In this document: piece by piece, positions 35,933 to 46,300 of the stretch
How positions within the stretch are numbered: the stretch's first letter is position 1
Layout: every line of letters begins with the position of its first letter
Assembly (NCBI GenBank): GCA_026119855.1
Contig: JAOWBW010000387.1
Span: forward strand, 558,001 to 622,000
Direction: 5' to 3'
Origin: Campanula takesimana
Lineage: Eukaryota > Streptophyta > Magnoliopsida > Asterales > Campanulaceae
DNA: 64,000 nt
The notes under the pieces: model-generated
Told to the model about the DNA's origin: nothing
Databases searched by the model: none
Seen by the model: only the letters and a program-made list of their open reading frames with translations
Translations under genes and position numbers: made by a program

Positions 35933-38900
35933 ATGTCTATATTTCAGGTTTTTTGTTTCATGGCTGGATCTTCAAAAGCTAGAAATTATGAATGGATTCT
36001 CGATAGTGGGTGTTCAAGACACATGACTGGAGATGAATCCTTATTAGAAGATGTCCATGAAGAAAGAGGTCCCTCCGTAACATTTGGCGATAATAACAAA
36101 GGTCAAGTTGTAGCATATGGAAAGCTCAAGAAAGACAAAATGTGCATTGAAAGAGTCTCACTCGTCGAAGGGCTCAAGCACAACTTATTATCCATATCTC
36201 AATTCTGCGACAAAGGATTAGAATGCCATTTCACTTCAACGCAATGTCTTATCAAGAATGGCAAAACTGGAGCTATCTTACTCACGGGATATCGTAAGAC
36301 AAACATTTATATTATTGATTTCCATAGTATGAACTCTAGTACTAATATTTGTTTTGTAGCTAAAAGTGTGAACGAAAATAGTTGGCTGTGGCACAAGCGC
36401 TTAAGTCACTTGAACTTCAAGTATCTATCTAAACTCAGCAGGAATAATCTTGTCAAAGGACTTCCCAAGGTTGCTGATCATCATGACAAAAAGTGCGCCG
36501 CATGTCAACTTGGAAAACAACCGAAGCAGTCATTTTCAAGCAAGTCAAATCCTTCAACTACAAGATGTTTGCAACTGCTTCACATTGATCTATTTGGACC
36601 AGTTTCCACCGCAAGTATTAGAAGAAACAAGTATACTCTAGTTGTGGTGGATGATTATTCAAGATATACATGGGTGGAGATGATGATTACAAAAGATGAT
36701 TGTTATGATATTCTCACTACCTTATTTCGACTGCTCCAAACCCAAAAAGAAGATCACATCGTTAGTGTTCGATCCGACAATGGAACAGAATTCAAGAACA
36801 ACGGTGTTGCTCGATATTGTGAAGATCATGGGATAGATCACAACTTTTCAACCGTCGGAGTCCCTCAACAAAATGGCGTTGTTGAACGAAAGAATAGAAC
36901 GTTGATTGAAGCGGGAAAGACGATGATAGCTGAAGCTAAATTGCCTAAGTACTTTTGGGAAGAAGCTATCAACACTGCATGTTTTACTCAAAATCGTTCC
37001 CTCATCAATAAACTTCACAACAAGACTCCGTATGAACTTTGGCGTGGTAGAACCCCCAACATTGCATTCTTCAAGATCTTTGGTTGCAAATGTTATATCC
37101 TCTACAATGGAAATGAACATAGAGGTAAATTCGATGCCAAAGCCGACGAAGGTATTTTTGTTGGGTATGCCAAACACTCTAAAGCTTTTCGTGTTTTTAA
37201 TAGAACCACATTAGTGATAGTTGAATCTGTACATGTTATATTTGATGAACATTCTCTCCTTGAGCCACATTTGGCTCCAAATGTTGCTGATGATCCTATT
37301 GAGCTAAATGATACAGGTGATCCTATTTATGTTGCGCCCACTCAAGATCAGAATCTATCAACACAAGGAAATCCATCTACATCAAATGCGCCTAATTCAA
37401 TTTATCATGCGCCTGGTGAATCATCTATTGCGCCTCACTCAAATGATGCGCCTTATGATTCCTCTCATGCGCCTATTTCTACTGCTGCATCTGGTGTAAA
37501 CCCAAATTTCAATTCTGAGCCAGTTCAACCCCCAAATTTCAATGACTTTGAATCTGGTGAAGATGTACCAATTGAAGACCTTCAAATTACTACGACTCAA
37601 CCTAACTTACCTCCTGAAATTCGTGAAGTTAGAGGTCACCCAATTACTAATATCATCGGTGATCTACAAGTTGGTGTTCATACAAGGAGAGCTACAAACT
37701 TTGATGCTTACACTGCTTTTATCTCTCAAATTGAACCAAAGAAGGCTGATGAAGCGCTCCAAGATCCTAATTGGGTTGTTGCAATGCAAGAAGAACTCAA
37801 TCAATTTGAACGATGTAAGGTTTGGACTCTAGTTCCTAGACCAAATGATCAAGGAGTGATTGGTACGAAATGGGTGTTCAGGAACAAGATGGATGAGAAT
37901 GGAACCATCACGAGAAACAAAGCAAGATTGGTCGCACAAGGCTATAGGCAAGAAGAAGGAATCGACTACGATGAAACTTTCGCGCCCGTAGCAAGACTTG
38001 AAGCTATCAGATTATTTTTAGCCTACGCCGCTCACAAGAACTTCAAGTTATATCAAATGGATGTGAAGAGTGCGTTTCTAAATGGTGAACTCCAAGAACA
38101 AGTCTATGTTGCTCAACCACCTGGGTTTGAAGATTCACAATTTCCAAATCATGTGTACAAACTCCAGAAAGCTTTGTATGGACTCAAACAAGCACCAAGA
38201 GCATGGTATGATACACTATCAAAGTTTCTCATTGAAAAAGGCTTCACTCGCGGTAAAATCGATACAACTCTTTTCATTGCCAAACATAATGGTCATAAAT
38301 TACTTGTTCAAATTTATGTTGATGATATTATATTTGGTTCTACTAATGAATTGTTGTGCAAGCGTTTTGAGAAACTAATGAAGAGCAAGTTTGAAATGAG
38401 CATGATGGGAGAACTCACATTCTTCCTCGGGCTTCAAATCAAGCAAATGAGTGAAGGGATTTTTATCAACCAATCCAAATACACAAAGGACTTAATCAAG
38501 AAGTTTGGACTTGAGAACGCTAAAGCATACGATACTCCAATGGCCACCGGCAACAAACTCGACAAAGATTTAAAAGGTAAACGTGTTGATCAAACGCTCT
38601 ATCGAGGTATGATTGGCTCACTCCTTTATCTTACTGCTAGTAGGCCTGATATTATGTTTAGTGTTTGTGTTTGCGCTCGTTATCAATCCGACCCTAGAGA
38701 AGCACACTTAATTGCTGTGAAACGTATTATAAGATATCTCTCTGGCACTGTTAACCTTGGACTTTGGTACACCAAAGATTCAAACTTTAAACTTGTAGGT
38801 TATTCAGATGCGGATTACGCATCATGCACCATTGATAGGAAAAGCACAAGTAGCACTTGTCATTTCCTCGGATATGGACTTGTGTCATGGACGAGTAAGA

Positions 38901-39259
38901 AACAAGCTTCAGTATCTGTCTCAACAACCGAAGCCGAATATATCGCTGCGGGAAGTTGTTGTTGTCAAATACTCTGGATGAAGCAGCAATTGGTGGACTA
39001 TGATATCATCGAAGAAAATTGTCCCATCTACTGCGACAATACATCAACAATTGCAGTTTTTGAAAATCCTGTCATGCACTCAAAAACCAAGCACATCGAC
39101 ATCAAATATCACTTCCTCAAAGACCACGTGGAGAAAGGCAATATACATTTGGAACACGTGGGAACCGACTATCAAATCGCCGACATTCTAACGAAAGCAC
39201 TCGACGCGAAACGGTTCATGTTTTTGAGAGGTGAAATGGGTATGCTTGAACTCAACTAA
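35933..39259 (+). CDS. pol: Sirevirus Pol, 1108 aa
   Basis: An uninterrupted polyprotein: protease DSG at 24-26, integrase HHCC (H154, H159, C188, C191) and D219-D282-E318 with the usual 35-residue spacing, an Ala-Pro-rich linker (about 465-525), reverse transcriptase with YVDD at 795-798, and RNase H from D959. Together they process the particle proteins, copy RNA to DNA in the cytoplasm and insert it in the nucleus. All catalytic residues are present. The frame is +1 relative to gag and begins directly after a TAA; ATATTTCAG just inside it resembles a 3' splice site, so how pol is expressed (frameshift, splicing or reinitiation) is unclear. The true N-terminus may be a few codons later, at MAGSSKARN. 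Confidence 0.94.
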   Translation: MSIFQVFCFMAGSSKARNYEWILDSGCSRHMTGDESLLEDVHEERGPSVTFGDNNKGQVVAYGKLKKDKMCIERVSLVEGLKHNLLSISQFCDKGLECHFTSTQCLIKNGKTGAILLTGYRKTNIYIIDFHSMNSSTNICFVAKSVNENSWLWHKRLSHLNFKYLSKLSRNNLVKGLPKVADHHDKKCAACQLGKQPKQSFSSKSNPSTTRCLQLLHIDLFGPVSTASIRRNKYTLVVVDDYSRYTWVEMMITKDDCYDILTTLFRLLQTQKEDHIVSVRSDNGTEFKNNGVARYCEDHGIDHNFSTVGVPQQNGVVERKNRTLIEAGKTMIAEAKLPKYFWEEAINTACFTQNRSLINKLHNKTPYELWRGRTPNIAFFKIFGCKCYILYNGNEHRGKFDAKADEGIFVGYAKHSKAFRVFNRTTLVIVESVHVIFDEHSLLEPHLAPNVADDPIELNDTGDPIYVAPTQDQNLSTQGNPSTSNAPNSIYHAPGESSIAPHSNDAPYDSSHAPISTAASGVNPNFNSEPVQPPNFNDFESGEDVPIEDLQITTTQPNLPPEIREVRGHPITNIIGDLQVGVHTRRATNFDAYTAFISQIEPKKADEALQDPNWVVAMQEELNQFERCKVWTLVPRPNDQGVIGTKWVFRNKMDENGTITRNKARLVAQGYRQEEGIDYDETFAPVARLEAIRLFLAYAAHKNFKLYQMDVKSAFLNGELQEQVYVAQPPGFEDSQFPNHVYKLQKALYGLKQAPRAWYDTLSKFLIEKGFTRGKIDTTLFIAKHNGHKLLVQIYVDDIIFGSTNELLCKRFEKLMKSKFEMSMMGELTFFLGLQIKQMSEGIFINQSKYTKDLIKKFGLENAKAYDTPMATGNKLDKDLKGKRVDQTLYRGMIGSLLYLTASRPDIMFSVCVCARYQSDPREAHLIAVKRIIRYLSGTVNLGLWYTKDSNFKLVGYSDADYASCTIDRKSTSSTCHFLGYGLVSWTSKKQASVSVSTTEAEYIAAGSCCCQILWMKQQLVDYDIIEENCPIYCDNTSTIAVFENPVMHSKTKHIDIKYHFLKDHVEKGNIHLEHVGTDYQIADILTKALDAKRFMFLRGEMGMLELN

Positions 39260-39356
39260 ATTCAATATAGTTTTGTCAATACTCATGATTTTATGTTTTG
39301 TTGAGTTATGTATATTAGGACAAAATAACAAATTATTTCAAGTTTCAAGGAAACTA

Positions 39357-39500
39357 TGCGCGCCTAATACTTATGCGCGCTCAACTCTTTGCGCGCCAAA
39401 TTCTAGCGCGCGCCTAGCATTCAATGCCTCTTAAGTCATTCTGCGCGCCTAGATGAGTATGCGCCCTGTTGAAGTAATGCGCCCCTTCATGCGCGCATTA
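39357..39500 (+). repeat. GCGC-motif array after pol
   Basis: GCGC or GCGCGCC sites start near 39358, 39375, 39391, 39406, 39443, 39461, 39479 and 39491, mostly 15-18 bp apart with unlike spacers. It lies in the untranslated gap between pol and the third ORF. Confidence 0.6.
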
Positions 39501-40155
39501 ACTTTTGCGGCTCAATCAATTCTCAAATTTAATTCAATGATTGAACGTATTAAATACACAAGTACCAGGTATGTTCATTCCGTTCATTTATTATAAGAAT
39601 CTTTGTCTTTTGACATTCCTTTAATTGTTCAAGGGTACTTGTGCAATTAATTTTTCCCTCGTTTTACGCTTTTCGAAAAATTTTATTTTATGGGGATATA
39701 TTTCTTGCACCCCAAACTTACACCAAAATAGATGTTTTTGGGGTTTGTGCAAAAATTAGTCAAAATTACTCATACACTTAAAGGGAAAGTGGAGCAGTTT
39801 TTCTTTTACCCAATATGTCACATCATGACACTTTATGTCATTCTGCATTTAATTCCCTTCAAATCCATAAATCCCTCATTAATGCGCCGTACACATGTCA
39901 TGATGAGCCGAAATCACTAAAACCCCTCATAAATACACATCCTTTCAACTTCCCATCTTTTTAAAATTTTTGACAGTATTATTTCCATATCAGTGCATTT
40001 TTTTAAAAAACTAACCTATATATACACTTCCCTTCACTCTCTCTCTCACCAACTCCCTCATCATCTCCCTACACCTCCCTACCAACTCTCTCTCTCTCTC
40101 CCAGTCTCTCTCTCTCTCTTTCGTTTCTCTATTTTTCCTTATATATATCTCGTTA

Positions 40156-43100
40156 ATGGGTCCTAAGAGAACTACAAAATCTACCCAAGACGAAATGGTA
40201 TGGATCCTTACACCCTTAAACTCCTAAATTTCTGCAAATTTTTTCTGTTTCGTCATTTTTTTTTCGGTCTTTTTCAAAAACCCGAAATTGCACTTTTTCT
40301 TGATTAATATCGCTTCGGTGATCCGTTTTCAAAATCGTTCGTTAGGTTATGTTCGTTTTCTGATTTCGAGTCTTTATAACTAACTTTTTCAACGATCAAT
40401 TCGCTATTTGGTGCGAATCTGAAAAATCACCATTTTCGACTTTTCGGTTTTTAAGATCTTTGAATCCATTTTTTGGATTCGTTGTTAATTTTTACTTGTT
40501 TTGATTTACATATTTGTTATCCTTGTCTTCGTGCGGTCATTTTGATATATTGTATGCTTGATTTGGTGAAGTTTCACGAATTATGTGTTCTTGGTGTTCT
40601 TCGAGCACTCAAGACATGTTCTTCGTGTTCTTCATTATTTTTGCTTGACTTGGGTCTCATAATTTTCAAAACGTGTTTTTCAAAATTTTCATTTTTTGAT
40701 TCTAAAAACTTGCATATGTATGTTTGGATGTGTTTGTGAGTTTTTATACTTAGTTTAAATTTCTACATAAGTATTGCGCCTATATATGAATTCATGCGCC
40801 TAGTATGATTAGGCGCACATTGATATTATGCGCCTCAAAGAGATTCTTGCGCTCACATGTGTTTGCGCCTCAATCCTTTATGCGCTTAATATCATCCTGC
40901 GCCTACACTTACTATGCGCCCCCAAATTCATACTTAGCCAATTTTTATGTTCAAATTTTCCTTTGTATATTTCATAGAACCATAAATATGCGCCCCGTAT
41001 TTCTATGCGCCTCATAATTTCATGCGCCCACTATAATCATGCGCCTTGACTCACTGTGCTCTCTTATGCGCTCATGAATCTATGCGCCTAATTATTTTAT
41101 GCGCCTAAAATTTTGTATGCTCCTAGTCCTCACTTTGCCTATTTATGATTCTATGCGCCTAATTCACACTAATTCCTTTAAATGTTTAATTTTTCAGGAT
41201 CTATCTAACTTCAGACCTGGTGAAACTTTTGATTTAAACGAGCTATCTGCTGATCCTATGGGTGTCGAAATTATGGATTATATCAGACTGGCTGGTCTTC
41301 TCCCTTTGTTCACTCTGGAGCAACCTTTCTACTCTCCGCTCCTCGTTGATGAATTTTTCTCTACAACAGAATTTGTGGAAATTCCAACAGACATTGAAGG
41401 GATGGTGCGCTATCGCATTCGCGCAGTAGTTCAAGACGTTGAGATAACCATGTCTGCCGGCACTATAAAGAACGTTGTCAACTTCAACAAAACTGGCCCC
41501 TTGAGTGTAGCTGGCAAAGTCAATTCTTATTCAGCCGCCGCTCAAAACATTATGGCGCGTTCCCTTCTTCGTATCCCTTCTCTTCAAAACAATATCAAAA
41601 CGGTGGAAATTAGAGATGGTGGTGATTTATTGGCGCATATTGCGCATCTGGTTGGCACTTCCATTATCTTCAAAACTGGAAATGTCAACAGATTTACTAT
41701 GGAGCAGTGGGAATTCACAGCTGCCATCATGGCAAAAACCATCCTTAACTGGCCTCAGATCTTATTTACTAATCTTCAGGACCAGATTGACAAGTACAAT
41801 AAAAACAAAGCTGACGGCAAGACGAAGTTCAAGACTCACTGCCGTATTCTCACTAAAATCTTCCTCTCCTACCCTGCGCTTGCTAATTTTCTTGCTGAGA
41901 ACCCAGCCTACCAGACCACTGATGTCCCTATCTTTGGTAAGGACAGTTTAGTGATGAAGAGGCGCAGAAAGCGCATGGCCAAGCGCGCGCCAAGGGTGAA
42001 AGGCGCTCAGTTGGTAGATGAAGCCACTGAGTCTGATGAAGAAGCAGCTGGCGCAGATGGTGAAGAAGAAGCTACAGTAGCGCCACGCGCAGAACCTATT
42101 TATGGCGCAGTGAAAGGCAAAGGCAAAGGGATTGCTGAAGAACCAAGCAGACCTGCTAAGCGCCCCAGAACTGACACTGAAGAAGAAAAGGAGCTGAAAC
42201 GCGCTAAAGAAGCCAGTAGACTGGAAGCGCAGTTAAAAAGAGATGAAGAATTCAGATTGAAACAGGCTGCTGATTTATCTAAATCTGAAAGGCGCAAAGG
42301 CGCAGGGTCTAGCGCTGATGCACGCGCGCCTGCTCATGATGCGCCTCCAACCGTTCATGCGCCTACTCCAACACCATCGTTTGATCGTCAACAAGTCAGA
42401 AATAAAATTTCTGCAGATTTATTTGGTGAAGATATCGAGGATCAACCTCAGGGGGAGCCAGAACAGTTAAGGCGCAAACCATCATCTGTGCGCCCAAAGG
42501 CTCCTGCGCCTCATCGTGAAGAAATTTCTTCAAGTGCAGAATATATTCCATCTCCTCCCCGCGCTCCTACTCCGCGCCCCTCTACTCCTGCGCCTCCTCC
42601 TCCCACTCCTGATATGAGTGTGGTTATTTCTCTATTAAAGCAACTCCAGCAAGGCCAGTCTCAAATGAACTCACAATTAGAGCTTCATACTTCAATGCTT
42701 ACCCAGTAGGCTGATGAGATTGCTGCCATTAAGGGGGAGATAAAGCGCATAGATGCCAACATCAAGGACAAACACTTCCTGACCCCTCAACAGTGGAATG
42801 ATGCTATTGATCAGATGAACGATTTATTCAAAGGTACTCTTGCTTCTCTTCACGAGCGAATTAGCGCTGGCATCCAACTCACCGATGGCCAAGATTTTAT
42901 AAACGCTATAAAGGAAGTAGAGTTGAACATAGCGGGGGATATAAGGAAATTGTTTGAAATGGTGGCTGGAGATAGCCATAAGTTATTGAGCGTTGTTGAT
43001 AAGCTCAAAGAAGTTAAGGATGAGCTACAAATCCTGGGACTATCTGTATATGGCGCAGAACCAAATGATGAACCCAGCGCTGCTCCAATTGCTCCTGATG

Positions 43101-43531
43101 CACATGCGCCTGGATCTAATGCGCCCTCTTCCAGCTCTGCTCCTGCTCCCAGCGCGCCTGTTGACATTAACTCCCTGCTTTCAAAGATTGATGTCTTGAA
43201 GGAGTTAGTTGTCACTCACTTCAACGCCGCACACTCCAGCGCAGACAGGCGCTCAGATAGGATTTCCTCTGACATTGTTTCAGCGCAGGCTGCTATTGAA
43301 GCTAACTTTCAGAACGTTGCAGAAAACGCCGCTCAACAGCAAGCCATTACTCAATGCACCATTGATGAATATCAAAACATCAATGTTGGTCATTTGCGCT
43401 ACCTCAGAGACGGCGTCACAGACACTCATGGTTTAGTGAACCGCGCCTATCAACTTTCCAAACAAATCCAGCGCTCCGTTTCTGAAATTGAAGAAGGTTT
43501 GAAGGAAGATGACGCGCCTCCTAATCCTTAG
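40156..43531 (+). pseudogene. Sirevirus third ORF, spliced, one TAG
   Basis: Proposed exon 1 is 40156-40197 (14 codons, MGPKRTTKSTQDEM) and exon 2 is 41198-43531. A GT donor (ATG/GTATGG) and an acceptor (TTTTTCAG/GAT) bound a 1000-bp intron and join the exons in frame. Exon 2 is one frame of 778 codons broken only by TAG at 42707-42709. Its first about 280 codons look like the domain named putative plant transposon protein, found downstream of pol in Sireviruses and often called env-like. A basic KRRRKRMAKR patch, a charged helix (EEKELKRAKEASRLEAQLKR) and Ala-Pro-rich segments follow. No clear signal peptide or membrane segment is visible, so an envelope role is not supported. The function is unknown. 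The ATG at 41099 lies inside the intron and is unlikely to be the start. Confidence 0.65.
40776..41160 (+). repeat. 17-bp phased TGCGCCT array in the intron
   Basis: GCGC cores start at 40776, 40796, 40813, 40830, 40849, 40865, 40882, 40899, 40916, 40990, 41007, 41024, 41041, 41068, 41084, 41101 and 41155. Most steps are exactly 17 bp, with TATGCGCC(T) conserved and about ten variable bases between. It falls wholly in the predicted intron. Confidence 0.7.
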
Positions 43532-44036
43532 TTTTCTTTGATAGTTAGTTAGAATTTTTTTGTTCGTAAATCCCTTTTGAAGATAGTGATTTTAGTGCTT
43601 GCTTGTTTTAGCACATCTTTTGGCTTTGTTCTATTCGAAACTTGTAATTTGTAACTCCTACTTCCCAAGTTTTAATAAGAACAATGCATCACTTATTATC
43701 AAACCTTGTTCACTCAAACTCCTTGTTTGTAGAACAATGAATATTGTTTAAATTCATATGCATCATATTGAATTGTTTCATACTTTCATACATTAAGTTT
43801 AAACTTGGTTTAAACACATTTCAAAACTAAAAATCATATATCATTTTAAATGTGTTAAACTGTTGTTTCTATCTTTCCATATGTAACTCTTTATCCTTAT
43901 TGGAATAGATTAGAAATCTATATCTTGGACTAGTGTGTACATTAACTTGAGACATGATTTACCAATTTCATTCATTTGGACATGTTTTTATCAAGTATAA
44001 TGTTTGTCCTTGATATAGTAGGTAATGGCATCAATC
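43532..44036 (+). other. Sirevirus 3' untranslated region
   Basis: AT-rich, with no ORF and no GCGC motif seen. Confidence 0.6.
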
Positions 44037-44050
44037 AAATAGGGGGAGAT
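44037..44050 (+). other. Polypurine tract (AAATAGGGGGAGAT)
   Basis: It lies immediately before the 3' LTR. Confidence 0.9.
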
Positions 44051-45477
44051 TGTTGGGTATGCCGACATATATCTCAGTTTTAATGTAATAGGATTTATTA
44101 GATTTGATTGATCCATCACCTAAGCTTTATTTCATGGACTTTAGACCCACATGTAAGAAGTATTTATACTTCATTTTTTAAGATGTCCATTGTTATAAAA
44201 TAGGCTTAGAAATAGGGCAAGAAGATCAAGATTCAAAGAAAAATCACTCAGTAAGTTTGAGCCGCGCATACGCGCCATGCGCCTCTCTTCATTTGCGCCC
44301 TGCGCCCTTCATAGCGCGCGCAAGGACTATTACTAGCTATGCTATGCGCCTATGTGCCCCTTGATTTAAGCGCACACTTCTGTGCGCCTCTTGGCTCAAT
44401 GCTCCTCAACGTGTTTATTCAACACTCAGTGATTTATTGAAGACTCGAAGACTTGAAGAGAATTCAAATTACGCCAATGATCCAACGGTGGTTAAAAGAT
44501 GCATATGTGCCTAATCTATTGACACGTGTCCATAACGGTCATATTTATGTTGAGTGTCAAAGTGACCATAATATATGCATGCTCCAATCAACGAGCGACA
44601 GCTCATCTCATCCACAAGGATCTCCAACGGCTAGTTTTTTTTTAAGTTCACTATAAATACCCCATAACTTCAACGTTTTGAAGTTGCTGAGTTTTGCTAA
44701 GATTATCAAGAAATTCTCTCTCAAGCATTTGTTGAAGATTTGAAGATTGCCTTCGTTTTTCCAGATTTCTCAAGAACATCTTCATACTTCATCCTTAGCC
44801 CAGATCTTCAAGCTATAACACTTTAGTTTCTTGTGCTCTCCATCTCAAAGATATAAAGAGCCTTGATACTAAGAACACACACGCACCTCTTTAAGATTGA
44901 TCATTTAGATTCTTCTTTAAGAGATACACCGGTTATTGTTTTGGATTTGTTCTTTCATAGTAATAGATCTTGAGTTAGTGTATAAGCTCAAACATTGTAA
45001 TTTGTAACACTCACTCATTATATAAGATCTCCATTAGAAATCCAAGACTAACCATCTTGGTAGAGGACGTAGATCTTTCATTGATCGAACCTCTCCAAAT
45101 AGCTTGTGTGATTATCTTGTCATTTCTTTCAAGTTATTATTTTCACTCACTATTTGCTTGTTTACTCATTGTAGATTGATTGAACTGAATTATGTTGTGT
45201 TTGTTATATCATTTGCCTTAGTTCCTTATTTCACTCACTTTAAGCCAAAATACTTAGTGTGTGTGTTGAGCTCCCTTTATCACTTTGCGCCTATTTTCAT
45301 TACTAAATTCCGCTGTGCATTTCACTCACTCACTTAGGTGCATTTCATAGCGCTTACTTGATAAAGTGCGCATTCGCAATTGAGTTTTTCAAGGGTACGA
45401 AAAGAATTTTAAAACAGCTATTCACCCCCCCCCCCTCTAGCTATTTTTCATACCCTTGTTGCCCTTTGGGACCAACA
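44051..45477 (+). repeat. 3' LTR, Sirevirus
   Basis: 1427 bp. Many of its differences from the 5' LTR are TG/CG or CA/CG transitions, as expected from decay of methylated CpG. Confidence 0.94.
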
Positions 45478-45482
45478 CTCTG

Positions 45483-46285
45483 GTCTGCCGGAATTCGGGA
45501 AGAACCAACTGGGTTCTTCCATTTTTAACCCAAAACAAAACTAAACCAAAATCCAACACTCTTAACTAGCATACTAAGGTACTAGAGCAACTTATGGGTC
45601 TAAGAGAACTCATATAACAACATTTAACAACCAAAATCAAAAATCAAACCCAACATTCATAAATCACCATTTTTGACCCAAAATCCAAATAAATTCCAAA
45701 TAAATTGCAACCTCATCCAAACTTCAAATATAACAACAAAAGCATTATATGAACATGATATGAACATTTTAACATCAAAATGGGGGAAAAGTAACTTACT
45801 TGGATTTTCTCAAAGTTGACGGATTTCGATTCTTTTTGGTTCTACGCGATCCTATCGACGATCTAAACAAGATTCACGTTTTAAGAAATGAGAGATTATG
45901 AGGGGAAGAGGAAGAAAATGAAGAGAGAAGGAAGAGAGAAATGTTTACCTTTTTCTTGAGGAGAGAGAGAGAGAATACTGAGAATGAGTTTTGTGAGGGA
46001 GAAGGAGAAGAAAGAAGGGGGGGGGGTGAAGTTAAAATCGAAGTTACACTTAGGCCCCTTCCCCATCTACTAACACAATACTACACTCCCTGCTAACAAT
46101 TAAGACCCAACAATATTACACTAACCCGAATGACTCGAATAAAATGCTAAGCATAATTATTATGAAACATAAAATGCACACAAAAATATTTAAATAAATA
46201 ATAATTTAGATAAATAAATAAGCAAATAAATAAATAATAATTATTTATTACCAATAAAATAGAGCCTAGTTTTCGGGTCGTGACA
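45483..46285 (-). repeat. 3' LTR of Del-like element, proximal part
   Basis: Collinear with 51247-52049. On the minus strand it begins TGTCACGACCCGAAAAC. A GA-rich block near 45895-46025 is LTR sequence. Confidence 0.92.
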
Positions 46286-46300
46286 TTCACTCCCCCTTAA
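46286..46300 (-). other. Polypurine tract (TTAAGGGGGAGTGAA)
   Basis: Minus strand, directly inside the 3' LTR, preceded by a FGSNF-like AATTCGGGTCGAATT segment as in the nested Gypsy. Confidence 0.85.

Larger units (their letters stand above)
31971..45477 (+). mobile_element. Sirevirus (SIRE/Maximus) Copia, nearly intact
   Basis: A 13.5-kb insertion flanked by CTCTG (31966-31970 and 45478-45482). It has two 1427-bp LTRs, PBS, a large gag, a separate pol, a third ORF downstream of pol and a PPT. Gag with a coiled coil and two knuckles, plus an extra ORF after pol, is the Sirevirus plan. By hand the LTRs differ at about 17 substitutions (about 1.2%), the lowest value among LTR pairs compared here. 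gag and pol are open; the third ORF has one TAG. It is the best candidate for a recently active element in the window. Confidence 0.93.

Noticed and set aside
41099..41101. ATG at 41099 as start of a 536-aa protein
   Set aside because: It falls inside the TATGCGCCT array and the first 33 codons are translated array; the splice model with exon 1 at 40156 explains the frame better.
41099..42709. True envelope gene
   Set aside because: No signal peptide, membrane anchor or cleavage site could be seen; the env-like name is historical.
45104..45337. 77-codon ORF also found at 33026
   Set aside because: It is simply the same LTR sequence in both Sirevirus copies; both copies are near identical because LTRs are.
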